DNA from: JAHCHG01 sp038251885
GTDB lineage: Bacteria > Acidobacteriota > Blastocatellia > Pyrinomonadales > Pyrinomonadaceae
Reading direction: 5' to 3'
DNA length: 19,275 bases
NCBI GenBank assembly: GCA_038251885.1
Contig: JBBSAX010000088.1
Location: 1-19,275, forward strand
A program made the position numbers and the translations under genes. How positions within the stretch are numbered: position 1 is the stretch's first letter; each line of letters opens with the position of its first letter. Positions 1 through 7,800 of this stretch are shown piece after piece. The notes beneath the pieces were generated by a model that was not told the DNA's origin, made no database searches, and was given only the letters and a program-made list of their open reading frames with translations.

Positions 1-98
1 AATCGTTTTCTCAAACGCGGATTGGTTTCTTTATTCTCCAATACTTTCAACTCATCGGTGGTTTCTTTGATCTGATTGACGTAATCCACTGTTCTCAT
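1..98 (-). CDS. Partial gene, possible IS630-type transposase N-terminus
   Basis: An open frame starts at the ATG at 98-96 and runs off the left edge of the window, giving 32 complete codons. The peptide begins MRTVDYVNQIKETTDELKVL and ends with NPRLRKR. The charged helical start followed by an NPRLRKR-like stretch resembles the N-terminal helix-turn-helix region of some IS630-family transposases, as I recall them; the fragment is too short to be sure. No clear Shine-Dalgarno precedes the ATG. The palindromes at 145-191 lie just upstream and could be its operator or part of an element end. It might equally be an unrelated small coiled-coil protein. Confidence 0.4.
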   Translation of the reverse strand, partial: MRTVDYVNQIKETTDELKVLENKETNPRLRKR

Positions 99-359
99 TG
101 TTGGAGTTTAGCACACTTACTTACTAATTGTTCGTATTATTTTGGGTTAAGCGAATTTTTTTAACTTAAACGAACAAGTGTTCGCTTAACCTTAATAAAA
201 CAAATTATTTATAAATTTTATTTTTGTAAATTAAGCAAAAAAAGTTCTTGACTTTAAATTTGTTTTGCGGTAAAACTAAGGGCATCAGGAATCCAAAAAG
301 GAACGCTCGAAGGTTTTTAATAAGAAAACTTTTCGGGCTTTTGCGTTTTAAACGATTTT
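99..359. other. AT-rich gap with palindromes; no gene seen
   Basis: This stretch separates the partial left-edge gene from the 3' end of comEC. It holds the palindromes annotated at 145-191 and a run of A/T-rich sequence. On the plus strand a possible sigma-70 promoter is visible: TTGACT at 248-253, a 17-base spacer, then TAAAAC at 271-276 (4 of 6 matches to the -10 consensus). If active it would transcribe antisense into the end of comEC. The open frames here look like chance frames. Confidence 0.5.
145..191. repeat. Nested inverted repeats, operator or element end
   Basis: GGTTAAGCGAA at 145-155 is exactly inverted as TTCGCTTAACC at 181-191, with 25 bases between. Inside and overlapping it is a second palindrome at 166-189: TTAAACGAACA, then AG, then TGTTCGCTTAA, with one mismatch between the 11-base arms. 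The GTTCG/CGAAC core occurs at 130-134, 171-175 and 180-184. The short-spaced palindrome is the size expected for a dimeric (for example TetR-type) repressor site. The longer one could instead be part of a transposon terminus, given the transposase-like fragment next to it. Confidence 0.55.
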
Positions 360-3071
360 TTATTTTACAAAAGTTTCCAGCCTTAAATCACTTCCATCAG
401 TTGAAATTGAAACCGTTCCGCGCATACCCGTCATCAAGACTTTCGCACCCGAACTTTGCCAACGCTCGACGACTTCTTTGTGCGGATGACCGAAACGAGA
501 TTTTCTGCCCACCGGAATTATCGCGTATTCTGCCTTTGTTGCTTCGATAAATTGGGCAATCGAAGAAGTTCGGCTACCGTGATGCGCGACTTTTACAACA
601 TCTGCCTGAACCGCCGAATTTTCCGTCAAAAACTTTTCCGTTTCTTTTTCAATATCGCCCGTTAGCAAAAATTTTCTGTTTCCATAAATTATCCTCAAAA
701 CGAGCGAATGATTATTGTCAGAAACTGCTTCCGGCGACGAATCTTTTTCAGGATAAAGTATTTCGATTTTTACATTTCCAAAATTTAGAACTTCTCCACG
801 TGAGAGTATTTCAGTTTCGGTATTTCTTTGTTCCAAAATTGAATAAAGTTGCTGAAAATCTTCATCGTCAAACGAAGTTCTGCCGAAAAAGGCTTCTTTC
901 ACCGCGAAATTCTTGGCAACATCCGAAAGCCCTTGAATATGATCGGCATCAGCGTGTGTCGCTAAAATGTAATCAACTTTTGAATAACCTTTTTCCCAGA
1001 GAAATTCTGAAACGACCGATTCACCGATTGATGGCGAATCAGGCTCAAAAAGCTCCGGGTCGTCGCCGTCGCCATTTTTTGAATAAATCTTGCTGAAATT
1101 CATTCTTCCGCCGCCGTCAACGAGCATCGTTTCGCCATTCGGAAACGTAATCAAAGCCGAATCGCCCTGCCCGACATCAAGAAAATCAATATGCAGTCTG
1201 CCATCAGCCAACGGCGCACTAAATGGATGAAAAACAATCAAACCAAAAAGTAAAATGAAACTTGAAGCAAAAACTATATTAAACTTTGAAATTTGATTTT
1301 TGTTCTTTGATCTCAAAGCAAATGGTTTCCAATTATTCAACAATAAAGTTAAAGCAATTAAAGGTAGAAAGTATAAAAGATAAACCACTTTGAGATTCCC
1401 TGAATAAACCGGAACACGCGCCGAAGCCAGATTATTTTCAATTAAAATCTGCGGGATAGAAATCAAAAACCAATTCAAAATTTCGGTAAATTTGATAAAA
1501 GGCAATGCGAGGGTTTGGTTAATTTGGGCGATAAATAAAGCAAAAACAGCTGCAAAACTTTCGAGCGCGATGTTTATTCCAACCCATAAATTCAAGATCA
1601 CGCTGAAAAATGAAAGTCTATGAAAATAAACGGTTAAAAGAGGTAAAAGACAGATTTGAACAACAAGCGAAACCACGATTCCTTCAAATGTGTAGCGCAA
1701 AATTTTCTGCCAATCTTTTTCCGCGAATCTTTTCAAATACGGTGATTTAAAAAGATTCGCCATCCAGATTTGCTGCGAAACATCTCTTTTCCAGATATTT
1801 TCGCGCCAGTAAAGCATTTCGCAAAATCTTTTGAGCCAATTTGGAACATTGGGCGGAAAAGGATTTTCTACCGAAGGCGACCAACTTCCAATCGCGCGAA
1901 GATTTTCAATTAAGGGAAAAGCCATCGCGATTATGGCAGTTACGCTCACAATCGTCAGTTGAAAAGATTGATTAAAAAGGTCGTTCGGTCGCCAGACGAG
2001 CAAGATCAATACGCACGCGCCCAAAGCATTTAAAAGCGTTCCGCGCCTGTAAATCACTTGGGAAAACAGCAAAATCGTGAACATCAGAGCAGCGCGAACA
2101 ACCGGAACTTCCGCGCCAACGGCTAAAGCGTAAATCCATAAAAACGCGCTTGCCATAATAAATTGCCAGAGTCTTTTTTTCGTGAAAAATCGAACAAAAA
2201 GCAAAATTAAACCGCCAATAAATGTAATGTGCAAGCCGGAAATCACGAGAACGTGAAATGTTCCGCCTTCCCGAAAAACTTCCGCCGTTTTTTTGTCGAG
2301 AAAATAACGGTTTCCCAAAAGCGAGGCGATAAGAATTCCCGATGTCGAAGAATTAAAATTATTTCTAAAATCTTCAATCAATTCCTTTCGGTAACTATAA
2401 ATTGCGGCAAGCGGTGTAAAACCTTCCGCATCTGAAATCTTTTCGATAAGTAGCGGACTTTTTATAATTCCGGTTGCGTCAACATCCTGCTGATCGAGAA
2501 TTTCTCTGCGTGACCGAACGCCCGGATTCAAGAAAGTATCTTCACGAATAAGTTGTCCGGCAACGAGAATTTTTGAGCCGTAATCTAGATTCAATTCTTC
2601 ATATTCATTCTTAATTTCCTCATTTTCTATCGCCGCAAAAAGTCTGATTTTTCCTGAAACATCAATTGTTTCGCCCTTGTAAATCGCTTTTTTAGCTTTT
2701 ATTAGAATAAAAATTCCGCCCACTGACAATTCAGGTTCGCGTTGCAAAACGCCTTCAATTTCAATCGGATCGCCCGACATTATTTGGTTTGTGTCATATA
2801 AAATCTTTAAACGATTTGCTGAAACCGACTGTTTTTCAATCGTAAAAAATAGTCCGCCGACCGAAATAAAAGCTACTGAAAGAAGAACGACAGCAAATTT
2901 TTGTTTAATAAAAAGCATCGAAAAAAATGCTGAGATTACACAAATTATTAAATAAATTGTCCGATTGATTGAGGTTAAATTTGCAGATAGAATTCCCGCC
3001 GCAAAACAAATTGACAACCACAAAAGCGGATAAATTGCGAGGTTTGATTTTTTAGATGTTTCGCCTGACAT
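360..3071 (-). CDS. comEC: ComEC/Rec2 DNA-uptake channel protein
   Basis: ComEC forms the inner-membrane channel through which single-stranded DNA enters the cytoplasm during natural transformation. The 903 residues show the full family architecture. There is a hydrophobic N-terminus (about 13-75), a soluble DUF4131-like part (about 90-220), and the membrane Competence domain with its hallmark HVLVISGLHITFIGG (about 275-290) and many transmembrane helices up to about 620. The C-terminal metallo-beta-lactamase-like domain begins at DVGQGDSA near residue 631. It includes THADADH with His706, Asp708, Asp710 and His711, then LTGDIEKE and VAHHGS, consistent with an active metal-binding nuclease-type domain. 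The gene starts 20 bases after the comEA stop, so the two are probably co-transcribed. No strong Shine-Dalgarno is visible; the start follows the best hydrophobic N-terminus. No truncation is seen. Confidence 0.95.
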   Translation of the reverse strand: MSGETSKKSNLAIYPLLWLSICFAAGILSANLTSINRTIYLIICVISAFFSMLFIKQKFAVVLLSVAFISVGGLFFTIEKQSVSANRLKILYDTNQIMSGDPIEIEGVLQREPELSVGGIFILIKAKKAIYKGETIDVSGKIRLFAAIENEEIKNEYEELNLDYGSKILVAGQLIREDTFLNPGVRSRREILDQQDVDATGIIKSPLLIEKISDAEGFTPLAAIYSYRKELIEDFRNNFNSSTSGILIASLLGNRYFLDKKTAEVFREGGTFHVLVISGLHITFIGGLILLFVRFFTKKRLWQFIMASAFLWIYALAVGAEVPVVRAALMFTILLFSQVIYRRGTLLNALGACVLILLVWRPNDLFNQSFQLTIVSVTAIIAMAFPLIENLRAIGSWSPSVENPFPPNVPNWLKRFCEMLYWRENIWKRDVSQQIWMANLFKSPYLKRFAEKDWQKILRYTFEGIVVSLVVQICLLPLLTVYFHRLSFFSVILNLWVGINIALESFAAVFALFIAQINQTLALPFIKFTEILNWFLISIPQILIENNLASARVPVYSGNLKVVYLLYFLPLIALTLLLNNWKPFALRSKNKNQISKFNIVFASSFILLFGLIVFHPFSAPLADGRLHIDFLDVGQGDSALITFPNGETMLVDGGGRMNFSKIYSKNGDGDDPELFEPDSPSIGESVVSEFLWEKGYSKVDYILATHADADHIQGLSDVAKNFAVKEAFFGRTSFDDEDFQQLYSILEQRNTETEILSRGEVLNFGNVKIEILYPEKDSSPEAVSDNNHSLVLRIIYGNRKFLLTGDIEKETEKFLTENSAVQADVVKVAHHGSRTSSIAQFIEATKAEYAIIPVGRKSRFGHPHKEVVERWQSSGAKVLMTGMRGTVSISTDGSDLRLETFVK

Positions 3072-3090
3072 TTTGCGAAGATTTGAGTTT

Positions 3091-3435
3091 TTATTCAGCC
3101 TTTATAAGATGTTTGATCTCACGAAAACGCTTGTCGCTGATTCTTGCAACAAACATTAAATGTTCGGGCTTGCGAAATTTCCCGAATTTCTCACGGTGTT
3201 CAATTATTGCTCGCGCAGTTTTTGCTCCGATGTTCGGAATTTTTTCAAGTTCGACAATGGGTGCTGTATTAATATTTATTACAGTTTCAGAAACTATAAC
3301 TTGATTTTCTGTTGATAAAACTTGTTTGCTTTGTTTTTTTCCGCAACAAACTGATAAACAACACAATATTAATAAAAGCAAAAGTTTAATAAAGAATTTA
3401 TAACTGCTGAAATAACAAGACTTGTGAAAACCCAT
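3091..3435 (-). CDS. comEA: ComEA-like helix-hairpin-helix DNA-binding protein
   Basis: ComEA binds incoming double-stranded DNA in the periplasm and delivers it to ComEC. The 114-residue product has a hydrophobic N-terminal segment (about 14-30) and a C-terminal double helix-hairpin-helix unit (about 52-114) starting INTAPIVELEKIPNIGAKTA, which is typical of the ComEA family. The segment ends with cysteines at 25, 26, 30 and 31 (LCCLSVCCGKK). This could be a lipoprotein signal, a cleaved signal peptide or an uncleaved anchor. The lipobox is imperfect because the residue before Cys30 is valine. AGGA five bases upstream of the ATG supports the start. comEC follows 19 bases downstream. A generic HhH protein is the alternative, but the adjacent comEC favours ComEA. 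Confidence 0.9.
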   Translation of the reverse strand: MGFHKSCYFSSYKFFIKLLLLLILCCLSVCCGKKQSKQVLSTENQVIVSETVININTAPIVELEKIPNIGAKTARAIIEHREKFGKFRKPEHLMFVARISDKRFREIKHLIKAE

Positions 3436-3510
3436 ATTTTTCCTGCAACTATTATGTGCAAAATGTTAAAAGTTCATTAAAAATAACCGTTTAGATAATT
3501 TGAAAAGCTG

Positions 3511-3556
3511 TTTTCCACAACCTTTTCCACAGTTTGCTGTGGAAAACTGTGGAAAA
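3511..3556. repeat. Palindrome with four DnaA-box-like sequences
   Basis: TTTTCCACA occurs at 3511-3519 and 3523-3531, and its exact complement TGTGGAAAA occurs at 3538-3546 and 3548-3556. Each differs from the classic DnaA box TTATCCACA at one position and fits the relaxed pattern TTWTNCACA. The two pairs face each other around a TTTG centre, so the transcript could fold into a hairpin of 10 plus 9 base pairs with a small internal bulge. It sits in the 252-base gap between ftsK and comEA, flanked by A/T-rich sequence. It may be a DnaA-binding site, a regulatory palindrome, or a terminator without a good U-run. Confidence 0.6.
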
Positions 3557-3656
3557 CTGTAGATTTAATGATAATTTTAAGTTACAAATATGTTAAATCA
3601 AGAAATATAAAACACTTAGCGGAAAGTAACAATTTTTACATTGAAAATCTCAACTC

Positions 3657-3689
3657 TTTCACTTTTTCACTTTTTCACTTTTTCACTTT
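3657..3689. repeat. 8-bp tandem repeat after the ftsK stop
   Basis: ACTTTTTC is repeated three times in perfect tandem (3661-3684), followed by a partial ACTTT and preceded by CTTTC. On the ftsK coding strand this reads as GAAAAAGT units directly after, and slightly overlapping, the TAA stop at 3690-3688. The repeat is short, low-complexity and prone to slippage. No function is evident. Confidence 0.8.
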
Positions 3690-6255
3690 ATATCTCTCTG
3701 CCTTCTTCGGCTTCCTGTAAGGCTTCATAGGCTTTTTGTAAGATCGGACGGGCGCGTTTACTGCCATCCATTTCACCGATATAGCCTTCGGCGACAAGCG
3801 CGTCTAAAATCGCGGCGGCGCGTCCGTAACCGATGCGTAAATGTCGCTGAAGCAAAGATGTTGACGCACGTTTTGAACTTACAACGCACTGCAAAGCGTC
3901 GGCAAAAAGCGGATCGTTTCTACCGGGAAGATCGCCTGACTCGTCCATTTCTTCTTCCGATTTCGTGATTGTTTCATCATAATCAGGATTTCCCTGCTGT
4001 TTGATGTGTTCGACAATGTTCCGAATTTCATTCTCGTCAACAAACGCACCGTGAACACGGATGATCTGCGAAGTTGCCGGAGGCAAAAACAACATATCGC
4101 CACGTCCCAAAAGACTTTCCGCGCCGTTGCCGTCAATAATCGTCCGCGAATCAATTTTTGACGAAACGCGAAACGAAATTCGCGCCGGAAAATTTGCTTT
4201 GATCAGACCCGTAATCACGTCAACAGAAGGTCTTTGTGTCGCTAAAACCAGATGAATTCCGACGGCGCGAGCCATTTGCGCGAGCCGCGTAATTGAGGAT
4301 TCGACTTCTTTACCGGAAGTCATCATTAAATCGGCTAATTCATCAATTATAATGACGAAATAAGGCAGAGGTTTGTGAGCTTCGCCATTTTCATCTAATT
4401 GTCCGCCAGCGTTTCTTTTCTTGACTTCCGTGTTGTAACCGTCAATATTTCTTACGCCCCAACCCGCGAGATGTTTGTAGCGGCGTTCCATTTCGGAAAC
4501 CGCCCATTTCAGGGAAATCGCCGCGCGTTTCGGATCGGTGATAATCGGCGTTGCCAGATGCGGAATGTCTGCATAAACGCCGAGTTCGAGGCGTTTCGGG
4601 TCAACCATTATGAATTTCACTTCATCGGGTTTCGCTTTATAAAGAATCGAAACGACCAGAGTATTCACGCCGACGGATTTTCCCGCGCCGGTTGCGCCCG
4701 CGATAAGAAGATGCGGCATTTTTGCGAGATCGGCAACGTAATTTAAACCGTCAATCGTTTTTCCTAAAGCCAAAGTTAAAAGAGATTTTGATGACTGAAA
4801 CTTTTTGGATTCTATGACTTCACGCAAGAAAATCGTTTCGCGTTCCCGGTTCGGAACTTCTATGCCAACAAATGCTTTCCCGGGAATTCTTTCGATTCGG
4901 ATTGATTCGGCTTTTAAAGCAAGACATAAATCGTCAACCAAACCCGTTACCCGTGAATACTTTACACCCGGATCGGGTTTGAATTCATAGGTAGTCACGA
5001 CCGGACCCTGACAAATGTGCATCACGCGCCCGGTTACATTAAATTCTTTTGTTTTCTCGGTTAATTCCTGCGCGATTGCTAAAAGTTCTTCGTCTTTTTG
5101 TTCGATGCGCGGCGGTTGCGGAGTTAAGAATTCGGATTCCGGCAATGTATAATTGTCGTAATTCTGCGGTTTGCGTGATTTTTCAAAAATTTCTTCATCA
5201 TCAGTGTCTTCGAATTCTTCAATTAAATCAGCATCCAAATCACCTGTTTCCTGAACGGGCGTAATCGGAATTTTTTCCGATTCAGCCACTAAATCTGTAA
5301 TTTCAGTTGTCGGTTCTTCTTTTTTCTCGGCGATTATTTCCGGTTTCTTTTCGGGAATCGCAATTGTCGGCACGAATTCTTCCGGTTCTTCAATTTTAAC
5401 TTCCGGTTTAATTTCCGGTTTAATTTCCAGTTCTGAAACCTCTTTGACGGATTCTTGATTCTCTCCAATCTCTTGCGGTGAATTTTTAAATCGCGCGAAA
5501 ATTTCCGAAAGTTTTTCGCCAATAGTTTCTTTTTTTACCTCAACTTCTGCCGGAATTTCATCGCCTTTAGCAATTGCCGGAATTTCCGGTTCGGTAACGG
5601 CTTCGCGCACGCGGCGGCGTTTATCTAATCTATCAAGAGCCGATTTGTTTCGGGCTTCGCGCCATTTTTTATAGCCGATAAAATAATCTTCAAAACGCAT
5701 TTGAAAATTTTGCCACGCTAGTTCAAAGTCGCTGAAAAATGAAATTATCGAGAGATTTGTAATTAATAAAAGCGAAGTCAGTAAAAAAACGGTTAATAAA
5801 ATTCCCGTACCGATACTTCCTAGCAATGACGAAAATATCTGCGTAAAAAATGCGCCGATTATTCCGCCTTGTAAGCCGAAAAGATATGAAAAACTCGCCA
5901 ACGAAAAAATCAGTAAAAAATAACCGATAACTCGCGTAACTGAAGTCGGCGCGTCTTTTGCGCGAAAAAATCTCCAAGCCGCAATTCCGAGCAAAGCAGG
6001 AAAAAAGTATGCGGAAAAACCGATTATTTGAAACAAAAGATCGGCAAAAACCGCGCCGACAACGCCGATCCAATTTTGCGTTTTTTGCGATGAAGCGGTA
6101 TTAAAAGACCAATCGTTCGGGCTATAAGTGACTAAACACAAAAAAATCAGAACCGCCGATGCCACCAAAACTACGGCAATAATTTCGTTTATTGTCGAAT
6201 AATCTCTCGTTACGGCGGCGGTTGTTTTTTTTGATGTTGCTGTTCTCGTTGCCAT
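3688..6255 (-). CDS. ftsK: FtsK/SpoIIIE-type DNA translocase
   Basis: FtsK is the septum-anchored ATPase that pumps chromosome termini through the closing division site and activates XerCD recombination. The 855-residue protein has four predicted membrane segments in residues about 25-175. A charged Glu/Lys/Pro-rich linker follows (about 200-385, with repeats such as EIKPEIKPEVKIEEPEE). The alpha and beta motor domains then run from about 385 to 740, with Walker A GATGAGKS near 520 and Walker B FVIIIDELADLM near 635. The C-terminal winged-helix gamma domain (about 770-845, QRHLRIGYGRAAAILDALVA) recognises the orienting KOPS sequences. The linker is shorter than in E. coli FtsK, so the protein is nearer to SpoIIIE or short FtsK in size. 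There is no strong Shine-Dalgarno. A 180-base gap with a REP-like element separates it from prfB upstream. Confidence 0.97.
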   Translation of the reverse strand: MATRTATSKKTTAAVTRDYSTINEIIAVVLVASAVLIFLCLVTYSPNDWSFNTASSQKTQNWIGVVGAVFADLLFQIIGFSAYFFPALLGIAAWRFFRAKDAPTSVTRVIGYFLLIFSLASFSYLFGLQGGIIGAFFTQIFSSLLGSIGTGILLTVFLLTSLLLITNLSIISFFSDFELAWQNFQMRFEDYFIGYKKWREARNKSALDRLDKRRRVREAVTEPEIPAIAKGDEIPAEVEVKKETIGEKLSEIFARFKNSPQEIGENQESVKEVSELEIKPEIKPEVKIEEPEEFVPTIAIPEKKPEIIAEKKEEPTTEITDLVAESEKIPITPVQETGDLDADLIEEFEDTDDEEIFEKSRKPQNYDNYTLPESEFLTPQPPRIEQKDEELLAIAQELTEKTKEFNVTGRVMHICQGPVVTTYEFKPDPGVKYSRVTGLVDDLCLALKAESIRIERIPGKAFVGIEVPNRERETIFLREVIESKKFQSSKSLLTLALGKTIDGLNYVADLAKMPHLLIAGATGAGKSVGVNTLVVSILYKAKPDEVKFIMVDPKRLELGVYADIPHLATPIITDPKRAAISLKWAVSEMERRYKHLAGWGVRNIDGYNTEVKKRNAGGQLDENGEAHKPLPYFVIIIDELADLMMTSGKEVESSITRLAQMARAVGIHLVLATQRPSVDVITGLIKANFPARISFRVSSKIDSRTIIDGNGAESLLGRGDMLFLPPATSQIIRVHGAFVDENEIRNIVEHIKQQGNPDYDETITKSEEEMDESGDLPGRNDPLFADALQCVVSSKRASTSLLQRHLRIGYGRAAAILDALVAEGYIGEMDGSKRARPILQKAYEALQEAEEGREI

Positions 6256-6302
6256 TTTTAGATTCTACAATTAAAACTTCAGATTCCAAATATTAAACAA
6301 GC

Positions 6303-6433
6303 CGGGAGCGCAAGCATCTTGCTTGCAATGAGCGCGTAAGCGCGAAAAACACTTTGCAATGAATAAACTTGGTTTTGATTAAACGTCGTTTCACTGCTTG
6401 CGCGACGATGCAGGCAAGATGCTTGCGCTCCCG
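6303..6433. repeat. REP/BIME-like palindromic element, copy A
   Basis: Two 25-base arms (6303-6327 and 6409-6433) are inverted with a single mismatch. They begin CGGGAGCGCAAGCATCTTGC on the left. Each arm is itself palindromic in its centre (GCAAGCATCTTGCTTGC). A smaller GCGC-GTAA-GCGC hairpin sits at about 6332-6343, and CGTCG/CGACG pair at 6384-6388 and 6403-6407. The same layout recurs at 18704-18830. The right arm ends two bases short of the prfB stop codon, so the folded RNA would lie at the very 3' end of the prfB message and could act as a terminator or stabiliser. Confidence 0.8.
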
Positions 6434-6435
6434 TT

Positions 6436-7552
6436 TTACTTGATCGCTGATGTCTGTGCGCCCTTCTTGAAAAGTAAAAATTCCTTGATAAAATCGTCAA
6501 TATCGCCATCCAAAACCGTTTCGACATCTGTTCTTTCAAATTTTGTGCGTGTATCTTTGACGAGGCGATAAGGATGCAAAACATAATTGCGGATCTGCGA
6601 ACCGAATGAAATATCCTGTTTACTTGCTTCGAGTTCGGCAGATTCAGCCAAGCGTTTATCAAGTTCGAGTTCGTAAAGTTTCGACCGCAAAACCTTCATC
6701 GCCACGGCGCGATTTTGAAGTTGCGAACGCTGATTTTGACAAGTTACGACAGTATTCGTCGGCAAATGCGTGATGCGAACGGCGGAATCGGTCACATTTA
6801 CGTGCTGACCGCCCGCGCCGGATGAACGATATGTATCAACGCGCAAATCCTTTTCGTTGATTTCGACTTCAATATCCTCGTCAATTTCCGGTGAAACGAA
6901 CAATGAAGCAAAAGAAGTTTCGCGGCTTCCGCCCGAATTGAATGGCGAAATTCTTACAAGGCGATGAACTCCGGCTTCTGTTGCGAGAAGTCCGTAAGCA
7001 TATTCACCTTCGACGCGAAAAGTTGCAGACTTTAATCCGGCTTCGCTTCCCGCTTGTTCGTCCAGAATTTCGACCTTAAAACCTTTATTTTCTCCCCATC
7101 GAATATACATCCGAAGAAGCATTTCTGCCCAATCCTGCGCGTCTGTTCCGCCTGCACCTGATTGAATCGAGCAGATCGCGTTGTTCGCGTCGGTTTGCCC
7201 CGAAAGCAGAATTTCGATTTCGGCTTCATCAACTTCCTTGCCGAGATTTTCAATTAAATCTTCCAGTTCCTGAATTGAATCTTTATCCGTTTGGGCAAAT
7301 TCAATCAAAACTTCCGCGTCGGAAACAAGGATTTCAAAGCGTTCTTGTTTTTCCAGAGTACGTTCGATACGGCTTCGTTCCTGCACGATTTTCTGCGCTT
7401 TGTCCGAGTCATTCCAGAAATCCGGCGCATTGATGGCTTCGCTTAATTTTTCAAGCCTTTCGCGTTTTGCAGGTGCGTCAAAGAAACCTCCCAAGTTGGG
7501 TAACTTTTTCTTTTATTTCTTGGTATTTTGTTTGTAAATCGTTTAATTCCAT
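6436..7552 (-). CDS. prfB: Peptide chain release factor 2 with programmed +1 frameshift
   Basis: RF2 releases the finished peptide at UGA and UAA codons. The true gene starts at the ATG at 7552-7550. It reads 24 codons (MELNDLQTKYQEIKEKVTQL, then GRFL) to an in-frame TGA at 7480-7478. The slippery context GGG AGG TTT CTT TGA C is the classic RF2 autoregulatory site: an internal Shine-Dalgarno (GGGAGG) lies three bases before CTT, and skipping one T gives GAC and continues in the +1 frame. The combined protein is 371 residues. SPF, the stop-codon recognition tripeptide of RF2, is at about 202-204. The catalytic GGQ is at 247-249, matching E. coli RF2. Low RF2 levels should raise frameshifting and restore RF2. 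The start lies 6 bases after the upstream 73-aa gene, suggesting co-transcription. Confidence 0.97.
7477..7492 (-). promoter_or_regulatory. RF2 programmed frameshift site
   Basis: On the minus strand the sequence reads GGGAGG TTT CTT TGA C. The purine-rich block pairs with the 3' end of 16S rRNA while the ribosome is translating, CTT is the slippery codon, and the poor TGA C stop context causes the pause. Spacing between block and slippery codon is the same three bases as in E. coli prfB. Annotation that ignores this site would start the gene artificially downstream at about 7494. Confidence 0.97.
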
Positions 7553-7558
7553 TTTGTT

Positions 7559-7780
7559 TTATTGATGCGCTCCGATATGAAATCTCATTCCGGTTAATGT
7601 TCCGTCCAAATAACTTGCGGGGCGAAACAAATAATATAAATAAACTTTATCAGCTGGAAAAATCACATAAGATTGATTGTCTTTTTCCCAGACCTCAATG
7701 TTGATCTCCCTGAAAACCACGTAACTTGCTGCGTAAATCAGAATTAATACAAAAATTACGATTATAAAATTCCGTTTCAT
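7559..7780 (-). CDS. Small membrane-anchored hypothetical protein (73 aa)
   Basis: I do not recognise this gene. The product has one N-terminal hydrophobic segment (about residues 4-22, NFIIVIFVLILIYAASYVVF). A short, mostly polar tail of about 50 residues follows, rich in aromatic residues and ending FHIGAHQ. The order is consistent with a signal-anchor and a periplasmic tail. It lies 20 bases after the 164-aa gene and 6 bases before the prfB start, so it looks like an internal member of an lnt-to-prfB operon. There is no visible Shine-Dalgarno. The tight packing and plausible membrane segment argue that it is real. Its function cannot be inferred from the sequence. Confidence 0.6.
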   Translation of the reverse strand: MKRNFIIVIFVLILIYAASYVVFREINIEVWEKDNQSYVIFPADKVYLYYLFRPASYLDGTLTGMRFHIGAHQ

Positions 7781-7800
7781 TTAATTTTAGTTAATAACTT

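Noticed and set aside
248..550. 100-aa plus-strand open frame antisense to the comEC end
   Set aside because: It starts with TTG inside a promoter-like sequence, is basic and low in information, and mostly overlaps the well-supported comEC gene.
6279..6662. 127-aa minus-strand open frame over the prfB end and the REP-like element
   Set aside because: It overlaps prfB in another frame, and its C-terminal half (GAQASCLHRRASS) is only a translation of the repeat.
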